A stretch of DNA of 64,000 nt, from positions 186,001-250,000 of the forward strand of contig NZ_SWBP01000005.1 of the NCBI RefSeq assembly GCF_005116455.1, read 5' to 3'. Shown here piece by piece: positions 44,366 to 53,147 of this stretch. The notes under the pieces were generated by a model. It worked only from the letters and a program-made list of their open reading frames with translations. It was not told the DNA's origin and did no database searches. The translations under genes and the position numbers were made by a program. The stretch is from Pedobacter cryophilus (GTDB lineage: Bacteria > Bacteroidota > Bacteroidia > Sphingobacteriales > Sphingobacteriaceae). Numbering within the stretch: the stretch's first letter is position 1; each line of letters begins with the position of its first letter.

Positions 44366-45880
44366 TTACTTAATCATCATCTCCAAAATCTCATCTACAT
44401 ATTTACGCTCATTAGCTAAACGAGGGACTTTATGTTGGCCGCCTAATTTTCCTTTAGCTTTTAACCAATTGTAAAATGTATTGTTGGGTGCAATATGAAC
44501 CGTGGGGCGTTTAAGCGCCATATCTTTAAAGCGTTTGGCATCATAATCAGAGTTAACTTCGCGTAAAGTATTATCTAAAATATCTACAAAACGATCAAAT
44601 TCTTTAGGTTTTTTCTCAAACTCAATAATCCACTCGTGGGCACCGGGTTCGTTCTCTTTAAAATAAATAGGGCAAGCAGTATAATCTTTTATAAGCGCTC
44701 CAGTATCGGCGCAAGCCTTATTTAAAGCTTTTTCGGCATTGTCTATAATTACTTCTTCGCCAAAGGCATTAATAAAATGTTTGGTTCGGCCGGTAATTTT
44801 TAAACGGTAGGGGTTAAGTGAGGTGAATTTAACAGTATCACCAATCATGTATCGCCATAGGCCTGCATTGGTACTAATTACCATGGCGTAGTTTTTATCT
44901 AATTCTACTTCATGTAAAGAAAGGGTATCTGGAAATTCTTTATCCACTTCCTCCATCGGTATAAATTCATAGTAAATGCCGTAATCTAGCATCAATAATA
45001 AATCACTGCTATCACTTTGATCTTGTATTCCAAAAAAACCTTCAGATGCGTTATAAGTTTCTAAATAATACATTTCCTTATTAGGAATTAGTTTTTTAAA
45101 CTGCTCTCTATAAGGGTCAAAATTTACAGCGCCATGTACGTATAACTCTAAATGTGGCCAAACTTCCATTAAGTTTTTTTTGCCGGTAAGTTCTAAAACA
45201 CGTTTGGCTAAAACGATGGTCCAAGTGGGTACACCAGCAATATTAGTCACATTAATATCCATGGTGGCCCTAGCCATTTTTTCTATTTTTTCCTCATAAT
45301 TATCCATAAGGGCAATAGACATATCTGGCGTACGCAGCATCTCGGCCCAAAAAGGCAGGTTTTTAAGAATTACTGCTGAAAGATCACCGTAAAAAGAATC
45401 GGGGCTGAGTTGATTAATTTGATGGCTGCCACCTAAAACTAAACTTTTGCCAGTAAACATTTTTGCATCAGGTCTATTATTACAATAGATGGCTAACATG
45501 TCTTTTCCGCCTTTAAAATGGCATTCTTCTAACGCCTCTTCACTAACCGGGATAAACTTACTACGGTCATTGGTGGTACCAGATGATTTTGCAAACCATT
45601 TAATTTCTGAAGGCCAAAGTATATTTTGTTCGCCATTGAGCATTTTTTCAATGTATGGCTTAAGTGAATCGTAGTTTTGTACCGGTACTCGTTCTTTAAA
45701 CTGACGAATATTTTCTATAGACCTGTAATCGTGTTTCTTCCCCCATTCTGTACCAACAGCATCGCTAATGAGCGAGGAAAACCACTCTTCTTGTACCTCA
45801 TTAGGATATTTCATAAAAAGCTCTATCTGGTGCATTCGCTTTTTCATGTACCAGTTAAGGAAAGAGTTTACTATGGTCAT
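44366..45880 (-). CDS. GH3 auxin-responsive promoter family protein (acyl-adenylating enzyme)
   Basis: 504 residues of the GH3 family in the ANL superfamily. The ATP motif region is WFAKSSGTTNDRSKFIPVS near residue 90, then VYDYSL-like segments (YLETYNASEGFFGIQDQ) and GLWRYMIGDTVKF, followed by LKITGRTKHFINAFGEEVII. Plant members join amino acids to hormones; the bacterial substrate is unknown, and GH3 genes are common in Bacteroidota. It lies 86 bases downstream of lptB on the same strand. Confidence 0.9.
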   Translation of the reverse strand: MTIVNSFLNWYMKKRMHQIELFMKYPNEVQEEWFSSLISDAVGTEWGKKHDYRSIENIRQFKERVPVQNYDSLKPYIEKMLNGEQNILWPSEIKWFAKSSGTTNDRSKFIPVSEEALEECHFKGGKDMLAIYCNNRPDAKMFTGKSLVLGGSHQINQLSPDSFYGDLSAVILKNLPFWAEMLRTPDMSIALMDNYEEKIEKMARATMDINVTNIAGVPTWTIVLAKRVLELTGKKNLMEVWPHLELYVHGAVNFDPYREQFKKLIPNKEMYYLETYNASEGFFGIQDQSDSSDLLLMLDYGIYYEFIPMEEVDKEFPDTLSLHEVELDKNYAMVISTNAGLWRYMIGDTVKFTSLNPYRLKITGRTKHFINAFGEEVIIDNAEKALNKACADTGALIKDYTACPIYFKENEPGAHEWIIEFEKKPKEFDRFVDILDNTLREVNSDYDAKRFKDMALKRPTVHIAPNNTFYNWLKAKGKLGGQHKVPRLANERKYVDEILEMMIK

Positions 45881-45966
45881 TTATTTAGTTTGTTAGGTTT
45901 TTGGTTGGTTAGTTTGTTAGCCTATAAATCTTCAAATCAAGACATCTTCAAATCAATAAATAGAGC

Positions 45967-46701
45967 TTAAAACCTTTTAATTTTTAATTCAAAATGCTGA
46001 CCTAAATAAAATTTACGAGCCATTTCATCATCTGCAATTTGTTGGGGTGTGCCAGTTAGCATAATGTTTCCTTCTGCCAGTAAATAAGCCCTATCTGTGA
46101 TAGATAAGGTTTCGTTCACATTATGATCGGTAATTAAAATGCCTATGTTTCTATGTTTTAAGCGGGCTACAATCATTTGAATTTCTTCTACCGCAATTGG
46201 ATCTACTCCTGCAAAAGGTTCATCCAATAAAATAAATTTAGGATCGGCAGCTAAAGCCCTTGCTATCTCTGTTCTTCTTCTCTCGCCTCCTGAAAGTAAA
46301 TCTCCTCTGTTTTTTCTTACTTTATGTAAGCTAAATTCATCTATAAGGGTTTCTAATTTCTCTCTTTGTTCGTCTTTTTTTAAGGTAGACATTTCTAGCA
46401 CTGCTTTAATATTGTCTTCTACGCTTAATTTTCTAAATACCGAAGCTTCTTGTGCTAAATAGCCAATGCCTTTTTTTGCTCGGCGATACATAGGGTCAGC
46501 CGTAATGTCTTCATCATCTAAAAAAACTTTTCCTTCATTGGGTCTAATTAAACCTACAATCATGTAAAAAGAAGTGGTTTTTCCGGCTCCATTGGGGCCT
46601 AATAAACCTACAATTTCTCCTTGGTTTACATGGAAAGACACATTGTTTACAACAACTCTTTGCTTGTATTTTTTAATGAGGTTTTCTGCCTTTAAAATCA
46701 T
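45967..46701 (-). CDS. lptB: LPS export ABC transporter ATP-binding protein
   Basis: 244 residues, one ABC ATPase domain. Walker A is [16 protein letters not shown], the signature is [17 protein letters not shown], Walker B is [14 protein letters not shown] and the switch His is in [14 protein letters not shown] after LSGG and [13 protein letters not shown] are typical of LptB. It energises lipopolysaccharide extraction from the inner membrane with LptF, LptG and LptC, which are encoded elsewhere. It follows recJ by six bases, forming an operon. Confidence 0.92.
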   Translation of the reverse strand: MILKAENLIKKYKQRVVVNNVSFHVNQGEIVGLLGPNGAGKTTSFYMIVGLIRPNEGKVFLDDEDITADPMYRRAKKGIGYLAQEASVFRKLSVEDNIKAVLEMSTLKKDEQREKLETLIDEFSLHKVRKNRGDLLSGGERRRTEIARALAADPKFILLDEPFAGVDPIAVEEIQMIVARLKHRNIGILITDHNVNETLSITDRAYLLAEGNIMLTGTPQQIADDEMARKFYLGQHFELKIKRF

Positions 46702-46707
46702 GAGCGA

Positions 46708-48408
46708 TTAATATGTTTTTATGCCTTTAATATTTAACTGAATGTTTCTTTTTTCTTTCCAAACGTTTTCTTCTATGGTATAACAAATGTCAAATGGTTT
46801 TCCAATATTAATTTGCTCTAAGTGATTTCCAAAACCAAAACCAATGCAATCAAAAGTTGGACTATTTTGCTGTTTAATAGTCATTTTTAAATGATTGTTA
46901 CCAACCATAGTGCCATAACCGTACGAAGATACATTTCTGCTCATAAACACAGGTGACATATTTTGTGGCCCAAAGGGTGCAAATTGATTTAATATTCTAA
47001 AAAATTTAGGATTAATTTGATTCAATTCTATTTCTGCTTCCATAGAAATTTCCTGTATCAGCAAATCATCTGTAATGGTTGCGCAAACTACTTCTTCAAA
47101 TCGTTGGCTAAATGCGGCTACATTTTCTGTTTTCATGGTTAAACCTGCTGCATATTTATGGCCACCAAATTGCTCCAATAAATCACTGCATTCGCACAAA
47201 GCTTCATATAAATCATATCCTATAACAGATCTGGCAGAGCCTGCTACATGTCCGTTAGATTGAGTTAACACAATGGTTGGTCTGTAATATTTCTCGGTTA
47301 ACCTTGAAGCTACAATTCCTATTACACCTTTATGCCAGCTTTCATGATAAACTACGGTAGATTTTCTGTGCTCCATTTCAGGGGAGTTTAAAATCATGTT
47401 TAAGGCTTGTTCGGTAATATTACTATCAAACTCTTTACGTTCGGCATTTTTTAGGTTGATGATAAAGCCTGCATCTTCGGCAATTTCTGTAGAAGCGGCA
47501 ATTAATAATTGAACTGCTTTTTTTGCATCATCTATTCTGCCAGCGGCATTAATTCTTGGTCCAATGGCAAAAACAATATCGGTGATAGAAAAGTCATCGG
47601 TTTTACCAGAAAGTTCTATCAAAGCTTGTAAACCTTTGCATGGATTTTCGTTTAGTTTTTTTAATCCAAAATAGGCCAATGTTCTATTTTCGCCAGTAAT
47701 AGGCACAATATCAGAGGCAATACTTACAGCTACTAAATCTAAATATTCTTCAACTGATGAAAATGGCAGGTTATTTTTATCGGCGTAAGCCTGAATTAAT
47801 TTAAACCCTAAACCACAGCCCGAAAGTTCTTTATATGGATATTCGCAATCTTTTCTTTTTGGATCTAAAACAGCAACGGCAGCCGGAATTTCATCTCCCG
47901 GCAAATGGTGATCACAAATGATAAAATCTATTCCTTTTTCTGTTGCATAAGCAACTTTATCTACTGATTTAATGCCGCAATCTAAAGCGATAATAAGCGT
48001 ATAATTATTTTCTGCGGCATATTCTATCCCTTGTGTAGATATTCCATAACCTTCTTTATACCTATCTGGTATGTAGTAATTTATATTGGGATGGATTTGC
48101 TTAAAAAACGAATAAGTTAAGGCTACCGAGGTGGTTCCATCAACATCATAATCTCCGTAAACTAGTATATGTTCTTCATTTTTGAGAGCCCTTTCTATTC
48201 TTTCAATAGCTTGTGGCATATCTTTCATTAAAAAAGGATCGTGAAGTAGACGTAAATCTGGTCTGAAAAAATCTTTTGCCTCTTCAAAAGAATGGATTCC
48301 TCTTTTTGCCATCATATTAGACAAAATCATATCTACATTTAATTCTTTTGAGAGTTTTTCAACTATTTGTGCATCAGCTTTTTCCTGCGCTACCCACCTT
48401 TTTTCCAT
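46708..48408 (-). CDS. recJ: Single-stranded-DNA-specific 5'-3' exonuclease RecJ
   Basis: 566 residues of the DHH phosphoesterase family. Metal-binding motifs are HILVYGDYDVDGTTS (motif I), LIIALDCGI (motif II) and FIICDHHLPGD (motif III, DHH). The DHHA1 portion has GHKYAAGLTM, and a C-terminal OB-like domain follows. It acts in recombination and mismatch repair in the cytoplasm. Its length agrees with RecJ of E. coli (577). First gene of the recJ-lptB pair. Confidence 0.94.
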   Translation of the reverse strand: MEKRWVAQEKADAQIVEKLSKELNVDMILSNMMAKRGIHSFEEAKDFFRPDLRLLHDPFLMKDMPQAIERIERALKNEEHILVYGDYDVDGTTSVALTYSFFKQIHPNINYYIPDRYKEGYGISTQGIEYAAENNYTLIIALDCGIKSVDKVAYATEKGIDFIICDHHLPGDEIPAAVAVLDPKRKDCEYPYKELSGCGLGFKLIQAYADKNNLPFSSVEEYLDLVAVSIASDIVPITGENRTLAYFGLKKLNENPCKGLQALIELSGKTDDFSITDIVFAIGPRINAAGRIDDAKKAVQLLIAASTEIAEDAGFIINLKNAERKEFDSNITEQALNMILNSPEMEHRKSTVVYHESWHKGVIGIVASRLTEKYYRPTIVLTQSNGHVAGSARSVIGYDLYEALCECSDLLEQFGGHKYAAGLTMKTENVAAFSQRFEEVVCATITDDLLIQEISMEAEIELNQINPKFFRILNQFAPFGPQNMSPVFMSRNVSSYGYGTMVGNNHLKMTIKQQNSPTFDCIGFGFGNHLEQINIGKPFDICYTIEENVWKEKRNIQLNIKGIKTY

Positions 48409-48512
48409 ATATTTGCTTCGTCTAACCCGTAAATATACATTTTATCAGTTTTGTTGTTATAACTAGCTAGGTAAAATATATTGGGTATTATTTATTCACA
48501 AATCTATTAAAT

Positions 48513-49286
48513 TTGAAAGCTATTGCTCTGTACGAGGGGTCTTATTCTGTAGATGCTTCTAAAAAATTTATTCCGTTTGATCCTTCTGTTGATAAAGTTA
48601 GCGACCGACCAGCCTCCTTGTTTATTTTTATTCAGCCTTTTCTGATAAAAACAGATCGAGATTTAATATTGATTGATACCGGCTTAGGCTATAATGATGC
48701 GGATGGGAATTTAATTTTGCATGAAAACATTAAGAGAGCGGGTTATTTACCTGGTGATGTGACCAAGGTTTTGATGTCTCATTTGCATTTTGACCATAGC
48801 GGTGGAATGGTTTGGACAAAAGACGGTAAAATGGAGGTGAGTTTCCCAAATGCAGAATATTATATTCAACGTGGGGAATGGGAAACAGCTTATAGTAATA
48901 TATCTAAATCCTATAAAACAGAAATATTTGATGTGGTTCAAAGATCAGGGCAAATTGTTTTTTTAGAGGGTGATGGATTTATTAATGATGAGATTAGTTA
49001 TGAAATTACTGGCGGACATTGTGAATTTCACCAAGTCTTTCATATTCAAACAGGCGGAGAATATTATTTTTTTGGTGGCGATATTGTACCCGAACCAGAA
49101 CAACTGCAAAGAAAGTTTATTGCTAAATATGATTTAGACGGTAAAAAAGCGATGGAACTTAGGGCAGTTTACGGAGAGAAAGCTGCTGAAAATAATTGGA
49201 TTTGTTTATTTTATCACGCAAAATCAAGAGCTATAGGAAGAGTGAAAAAACAAGATCAAAACTTTTCTATTGATGCTATAGTTTAA
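48513..49286 (+). CDS. MBL-fold metallo-hydrolase
   Basis: 257 residues of the metallo-beta-lactamase fold. The zinc motif HxHxDH is SHLHFDHSGGM near residue 90, with further ligands at GGHCEFHQVF, the Asp in FFGGDIVPEPEQ and the His in FYHAKSRAIG. This resembles quorum-quenching lactonase-like and other unassigned MBL enzymes, so the substrate is open. No in-frame ATG is available upstream; the likely start is TTG at 48513 (MKAIALYEG). Confidence 0.85.
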   Translation: MKAIALYEGSYSVDASKKFIPFDPSVDKVSDRPASLFIFIQPFLIKTDRDLILIDTGLGYNDADGNLILHENIKRAGYLPGDVTKVLMSHLHFDHSGGMVWTKDGKMEVSFPNAEYYIQRGEWETAYSNISKSYKTEIFDVVQRSGQIVFLEGDGFINDEISYEITGGHCEFHQVFHIQTGGEYYFFGGDIVPEPEQLQRKFIAKYDLDGKKAMELRAVYGEKAAENNWICLFYHAKSRAIGRVKKQDQNFSIDAIV

Positions 49287-49288
49287 TT

Positions 49289-49696
49289 TTATATTTCTAA
49301 AGTTTGATATAAATCTTTTATTTTTTCTACTGTTAATGGTTTAGAAATAAATTTATTGACAGTAGTAAAAGTTTCTGCTTTACTAATGTCATCATTATAA
49401 ACAGATGAGGATAGCATATTAATAACCACTTTCTTTTTTATGCTGTCTTTTATTAGCTCGTACTCTTCTAAAAAATCCCATCCATTCATTAAAGGCATAT
49501 TAATGTCTAAGAATATGATATCAGGAAACTCATCTTGATTGGTAAGCTTAGATTTTACGTAATTTATGCCCTCCTGACCATTTAAACAAGTGTTTACTTT
49601 TGCTTGTGGCGGAATTTTGTCTATTAATTTAGCGGCTATAAAATTATTGATTTCATCATCATCAATAATTAAAATATGGAGCGGTTCCTTTATCAT
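49289..49696 (-). CDS. Single-domain response regulator (CheY-like receiver)
   Basis: 135 residues, a receiver domain alone. It shows the acidic pair in LIIDDDEINN, the phospho-Asp in IIFLDINMPLMNG, the Ser in NMLSSS and the Lys in FISKPL. It has no output domain. It lies in the same 4 kb as a histidine kinase without its own receiver (50750-52969), on the same strand but separated by yceI and a strong terminator, so a partnership is possible but unproven. Confidence 0.9.
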   Translation of the reverse strand: MIKEPLHILIIDDDEINNFIAAKLIDKIPPQAKVNTCLNGQEGINYVKSKLTNQDEFPDIIFLDINMPLMNGWDFLEEYELIKDSIKKKVVINMLSSSVYNDDISKAETFTTVNKFISKPLTVEKIKDLYQTLEI

Positions 49697-50051
49697 CTAA
49701 AACTTTTACGAATTAATATTTTTTAAGTTTCCAAAATTCCGAATTAAATTATTTTTTAATATTCGAGAATTTTTACGGTAATTAATAGCCTTATCTAATA
49801 TCAATACGACTTTTTATGTTGCTTTGTGGGATAAAATTTATGATGTGCTTTTCTTATAATGTTGTATTACAATGATCTAATAAATTAGATTACCTCTAAC
49901 GTGTTTTTGTTACTTTAAATATAAAATAAAAAAAAGAAAGATTGTAATTTTAAATAAAGAAGGGAGAATTGTATTTAAATAAAACAAACCTGAATACTTA
50001 GTATTCAGGTTTGTTTTATTTATCTCGGAAAATAAATACGAGTTTTAGAAA
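49697..50051. other. Intergenic region with a strong palindromic terminator
   Basis: 355 AT-rich bases upstream of the receiver gene. Apart from the terminator at 49977-50021 no gene, repeat or clear promoter is seen. Confidence 0.55.
49977..50021 (-). terminator. Terminator of yceI: 45-base perfect palindrome
   Basis: Two perfect 21-base arms (49977-49997 and 50001-50021) flank a TTA loop. The arms begin AAATAAAACAAACCTG. It is unusually long for an intrinsic terminator. The A/T-rich outer arm supplies a T-run in either direction. Confidence 0.8.
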
Positions 50052-50639
50052 TTATTTTTTTGCAACCAAATTGATATTTAATTCAAATTCATCATCAATA
50101 GCTTTGTCTCCAATACCAGCAATAAAGCTTTTTGAACCGTATTTAATATCAAATTGAGTTCTGTTAATTTTAACCCCTTTTGCTACTGCAACTATAAAGC
50201 TTCCTTGTTGTTTAACTGACGCTGGAAAAGAAACTGAATTTGTAATTCCTTTGATGGTTAAATCTCCAGTGATAGTTGCTTTTTCTGCACCGGCAGCTGT
50301 AATTTTGGTGATTACAAATTTAGAAGTTGGGTTTTTTTGAACAGAGAAAAAGTCGTCAGATTTTAAATGACCTAATAATTTTCCGCCATTTGTAGCGTCA
50401 AGATCTGTACAAGTCATGCTGGTCATATCCATTGCAAAAGTACCGCTAGCTAAAGCTTTTCCATTTGCATTTAAATTGCCCGAAGCAATTTTTATTTCTC
50501 CTGTATGTTGACCTGTCACTTTACGACCAATCCATTCAATTTTTGATTTAGCAACGTCTACCGTGTAAACATCTGCTTTTGGTTTAAATGCAAACAGTAT
50601 CCCTGTTAATGCTAACAATACTAATAAATTCTTTTTCAT
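50052..50639 (-). CDS. YceI-family periplasmic lipid-binding-like protein
   Basis: 195 residues with a signal peptide (MKKNLLVLLALTGILFAFKP). The YceI lipocalin-like domain follows: YTVDVAKSKIEWIGRKVTGQ, GEIKIASGNL, LLGHLKSDDFFSVQKNPTSK, ITGDLTIKGITNSVSFP and DDEFELNINL at the end. Family members bind isoprenoid or amphiphilic ligands in the periplasm. A TACATTTG promoter box lies 23 bases upstream. It is a single gene with its own terminator. Confidence 0.92.
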   Translation of the reverse strand: MKKNLLVLLALTGILFAFKPKADVYTVDVAKSKIEWIGRKVTGQHTGEIKIASGNLNANGKALASGTFAMDMTSMTCTDLDATNGGKLLGHLKSDDFFSVQKNPTSKFVITKITAAGAEKATITGDLTIKGITNSVSFPASVKQQGSFIVAVAKGVKINRTQFDIKYGSKSFIAGIGDKAIDDEFELNINLVAKK

Positions 50640-50661
50640 AATTGAGTTTAAATTAACAATG

Positions 50662-50669
50662 CAAATGTA
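50662..50669 (-). promoter_or_regulatory. -7 promoter box of yceI
   Basis: Read on the minus strand, TACATTTG fits TAnnTTTG and lies 22 bases before the ATG. A TTTA sits about 19-20 bases further upstream where TTTG is expected. Confidence 0.5.
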
Positions 50670-50749
50670 TAACTAAATTTTAGATGTTTAAACACTTAAT
50701 TAAATTATTAAATACTGTTACTTTAATATGACAGTTTGTGAAGTAAAAT

Positions 50750-52969
50750 TTAAGCTTTATTTAGATTTTTAGAAAAATAGATGGTAAAAGTGGTGCTTTC
50801 ATCCAGTTTACTGTCTACTTCAATTTTACCATTCATAGATTCTATGTGAGATTTAATGATAAATAAACCAATTCCTTTTCCATCTAAATGAGGCGTAAAA
50901 CGCTGGTAAAGGCCAAATATTTTTGATTTATTTTTATCTAAATCAATTCCAATTCCATTGTCTTTTACTTTTAAAATAACATATTCATCGTTTTCTGATG
51001 TACTAATATGAATAGTTGAAGCCCTGTGCGGAGATTTATATTTTAAAGCGTTGGTAATTAAATTAATCAAAATACTTTCAAAGTATTTTTTAGAATAAAT
51101 CATTGTTCTAACATCAAAAAGAGTAGTTATTTTAGCACCTGATGATACAAACTGATACTCTATAGAGGCAATAATTTGTTTTAATTCTGATTCAAAATCT
51201 ATAACGGTTAAAGATTTATTTTCTGGCTTTTGGTGTGAAACAATTTCTATTAAATCATTTAATGTTTCCTCCAACTTATTTACTGATATTCCAATTTTAT
51301 CACAAAAGATTTTGTTGTCATCAGACATGCTATCATGTTCAATCATATTAAAAAGGCTGGAAATGTTTACCACAGGGCCTCTTAAATTATGGGAAATGAT
51401 GTAGGCAAATTTCTTTAATTCACTATTACTTTGCATCAATTCTTCTGAAATTTTTATTAATTCTTGTTCCTTTTTCTTGATTTCATTAATATCAATAATA
51501 ACGCCTGATAGCTTTATAACTTTTTCGTTTTCTATGATAACTTTTGAGGATGATAAAATATAAATATATTCTCCATTGGCTTTAGCTATTCTAAATTGTA
51601 AAAGGTCATTTCCTCTTCCGCCACCCATATTTTGCTTAAATATTTTTCTTGATTTTTCCAAATCATCTGGATGGATAGCACTAAACGGATCAAAATCTAA
51701 ACCTAAATTTTGAGGGTTAACTCCCAGCAAATTATACCACTGTTTACTAAAAGATTTTTGATTGGTTTTTAAATCCCAGTCCCATAAACAAATATTGGCA
51801 CTTTGTAATATGAGTTCTATTTGTTCTTTACTTTCGTTAGCCACTGCTTCGGCTGTTTTACGTTGTTCTATTTCGTTTAAAAGGGCTTTAGTTTTTGTGT
51901 TAACAATTTTTCTAAGACGCCAGTTTAAAAACACCGTAACAATAAAAAGCAAGAAAATAATACCTAAAACAATAAGTGAGATGAAGATAATTCTTTGCCA
52001 TTCATATTTGGTAGGTTTAAATATCAAACCATCAATGTTAGCATTTTGAGGAACTAATTTTAATTCTTTATAAACAGCTAGCATTTGTTGAAACCTACCT
52101 AGGTTAACATGCCCAACTTCTACAATATTAGATAAAACTAGTTTTTCTGTTTCATCTGCTTCAAAAAGCAAATTATTTTCAGTAATCCCTCTTTTTTTTA
52201 CACCAGGTAACTTTAAAATATAGTTTATAATTTCTTGTTTATGACTGAGCGCATATTCCCAGCCTTCTATGCTTGCTTTATTAAATGCTTCTACGGTTTC
52301 AGAATTTTCTTGAGCGTAAGTTTCAGAAGTAAATATAAGATCGCCGTAAAAATCTAAACCATAATCAGAAGGTTTAATTAAAGAGGTTTGATAACCTAAT
52401 TGTCTTAATTGTTCTGGTTCGGCAGTACTGTAAGCCGTAAATGCATCGGCTTTACCATTAATTAAATCTTCATTATTCCACGAGTGAGGAAGCAGTTGTG
52501 TAGATGCCAAGTCAATACCTTCTCTAAAAAACAAGGCTCTTAAAAGTAACCATCCTTGGTCCTCAGAAACCATTATTCTTTTTCCTACCAAGTCTGAAAG
52601 GGTACGAATATTACTTGTTTTAAGCGTCATTAAAACATAAGGAGAGTGTTGGAAAATTACAGACGTAACTTTCACTTTTTTACCTTTAATGTATTCGTAT
52701 AAAATGTCTGAACCTGTTACTCCAAAATCTGCACTGCCACTTAAAACCTGTTTTAAAGGTGGTTTATTTATCCCACCTTCTATAATGTTTACATCTAAAC
52801 CGTGTTTTTTATAAAATCCTTTAATTTGGGCAGCATAAAAACCGGCAAATTGAAATTGATGATGCCATTTTAGCTGTAAATTAATAGGTTTTAAATCTTC
52901 AGACTTAGCTATGCTTCGATTTGAAAAAAATAAAGAGAATACAAGAAAAGGTAAACATAGAAACCTCAT
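50750..52969 (-). CDS. Hybrid sensor: NMT1/THI5-like periplasmic domain, PAS domain and histidine kinase
   Basis: 739 residues. A signal peptide (to about 22) precedes a THI5/NMT1-type solute-binding domain at about 28-315 (LQLKWHHQFQFAGFYAAQIK, GFYKKHGLDVNIIEGG, VLSGSADFGVTGSDILYEY). A transmembrane helix follows near 330-352, then a short coiled coil and a PAS domain (about 375-490, ICLWDWDLKTNQKSFSKQWY). The HisKA phospho-acceptor His is in AYIISHNLRGPVV near residue 524, and the HATPase domain has LITNALKYKSP, VKDNGIGIDL and GKGIGLFII. The layout suggests sensing of a pyrimidine-like or other small ligand captured in the periplasm. It has no receiver domain of its own. Confidence 0.9.
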   Translation of the reverse strand: MRFLCLPFLVFSLFFSNRSIAKSEDLKPINLQLKWHHQFQFAGFYAAQIKGFYKKHGLDVNIIEGGINKPPLKQVLSGSADFGVTGSDILYEYIKGKKVKVTSVIFQHSPYVLMTLKTSNIRTLSDLVGKRIMVSEDQGWLLLRALFFREGIDLASTQLLPHSWNNEDLINGKADAFTAYSTAEPEQLRQLGYQTSLIKPSDYGLDFYGDLIFTSETYAQENSETVEAFNKASIEGWEYALSHKQEIINYILKLPGVKKRGITENNLLFEADETEKLVLSNIVEVGHVNLGRFQQMLAVYKELKLVPQNANIDGLIFKPTKYEWQRIIFISLIVLGIIFLLFIVTVFLNWRLRKIVNTKTKALLNEIEQRKTAEAVANESKEQIELILQSANICLWDWDLKTNQKSFSKQWYNLLGVNPQNLGLDFDPFSAIHPDDLEKSRKIFKQNMGGGRGNDLLQFRIAKANGEYIYILSSSKVIIENEKVIKLSGVIIDINEIKKKEQELIKISEELMQSNSELKKFAYIISHNLRGPVVNISSLFNMIEHDSMSDDNKIFCDKIGISVNKLEETLNDLIEIVSHQKPENKSLTVIDFESELKQIIASIEYQFVSSGAKITTLFDVRTMIYSKKYFESILINLITNALKYKSPHRASTIHISTSENDEYVILKVKDNGIGIDLDKNKSKIFGLYQRFTPHLDGKGIGLFIIKSHIESMNGKIEVDSKLDESTTFTIYFSKNLNKA

Positions 52970-53086
52970 TAAAGCTGTTTTTTCTAGAAGTTAAACAGTA
53001 AAATTAATTATTTTCACAATATAGCTATTTTTTTGAAAAATAATTACTCCGTTTAGGGTATTCAAAATGAGGTTAAATGATCCTAA

Positions 53087-53129
53087 AATTCAAAAAGTCT
53101 TGAACAAGAATGTCAAGACTTTTTGAATT
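53087..53129 (-). terminator. Terminator of gcvP
   Basis: Two perfect 17-base arms (53087-53103 and 53113-53129, core CAAAAAGTCTTG/CAAGACTTTTTG) surround a nine-base loop, 19 bases past the gcvP stop codon. Confidence 0.78.
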
Positions 53130-53147
53130 GAAAATATAATGGAAATT

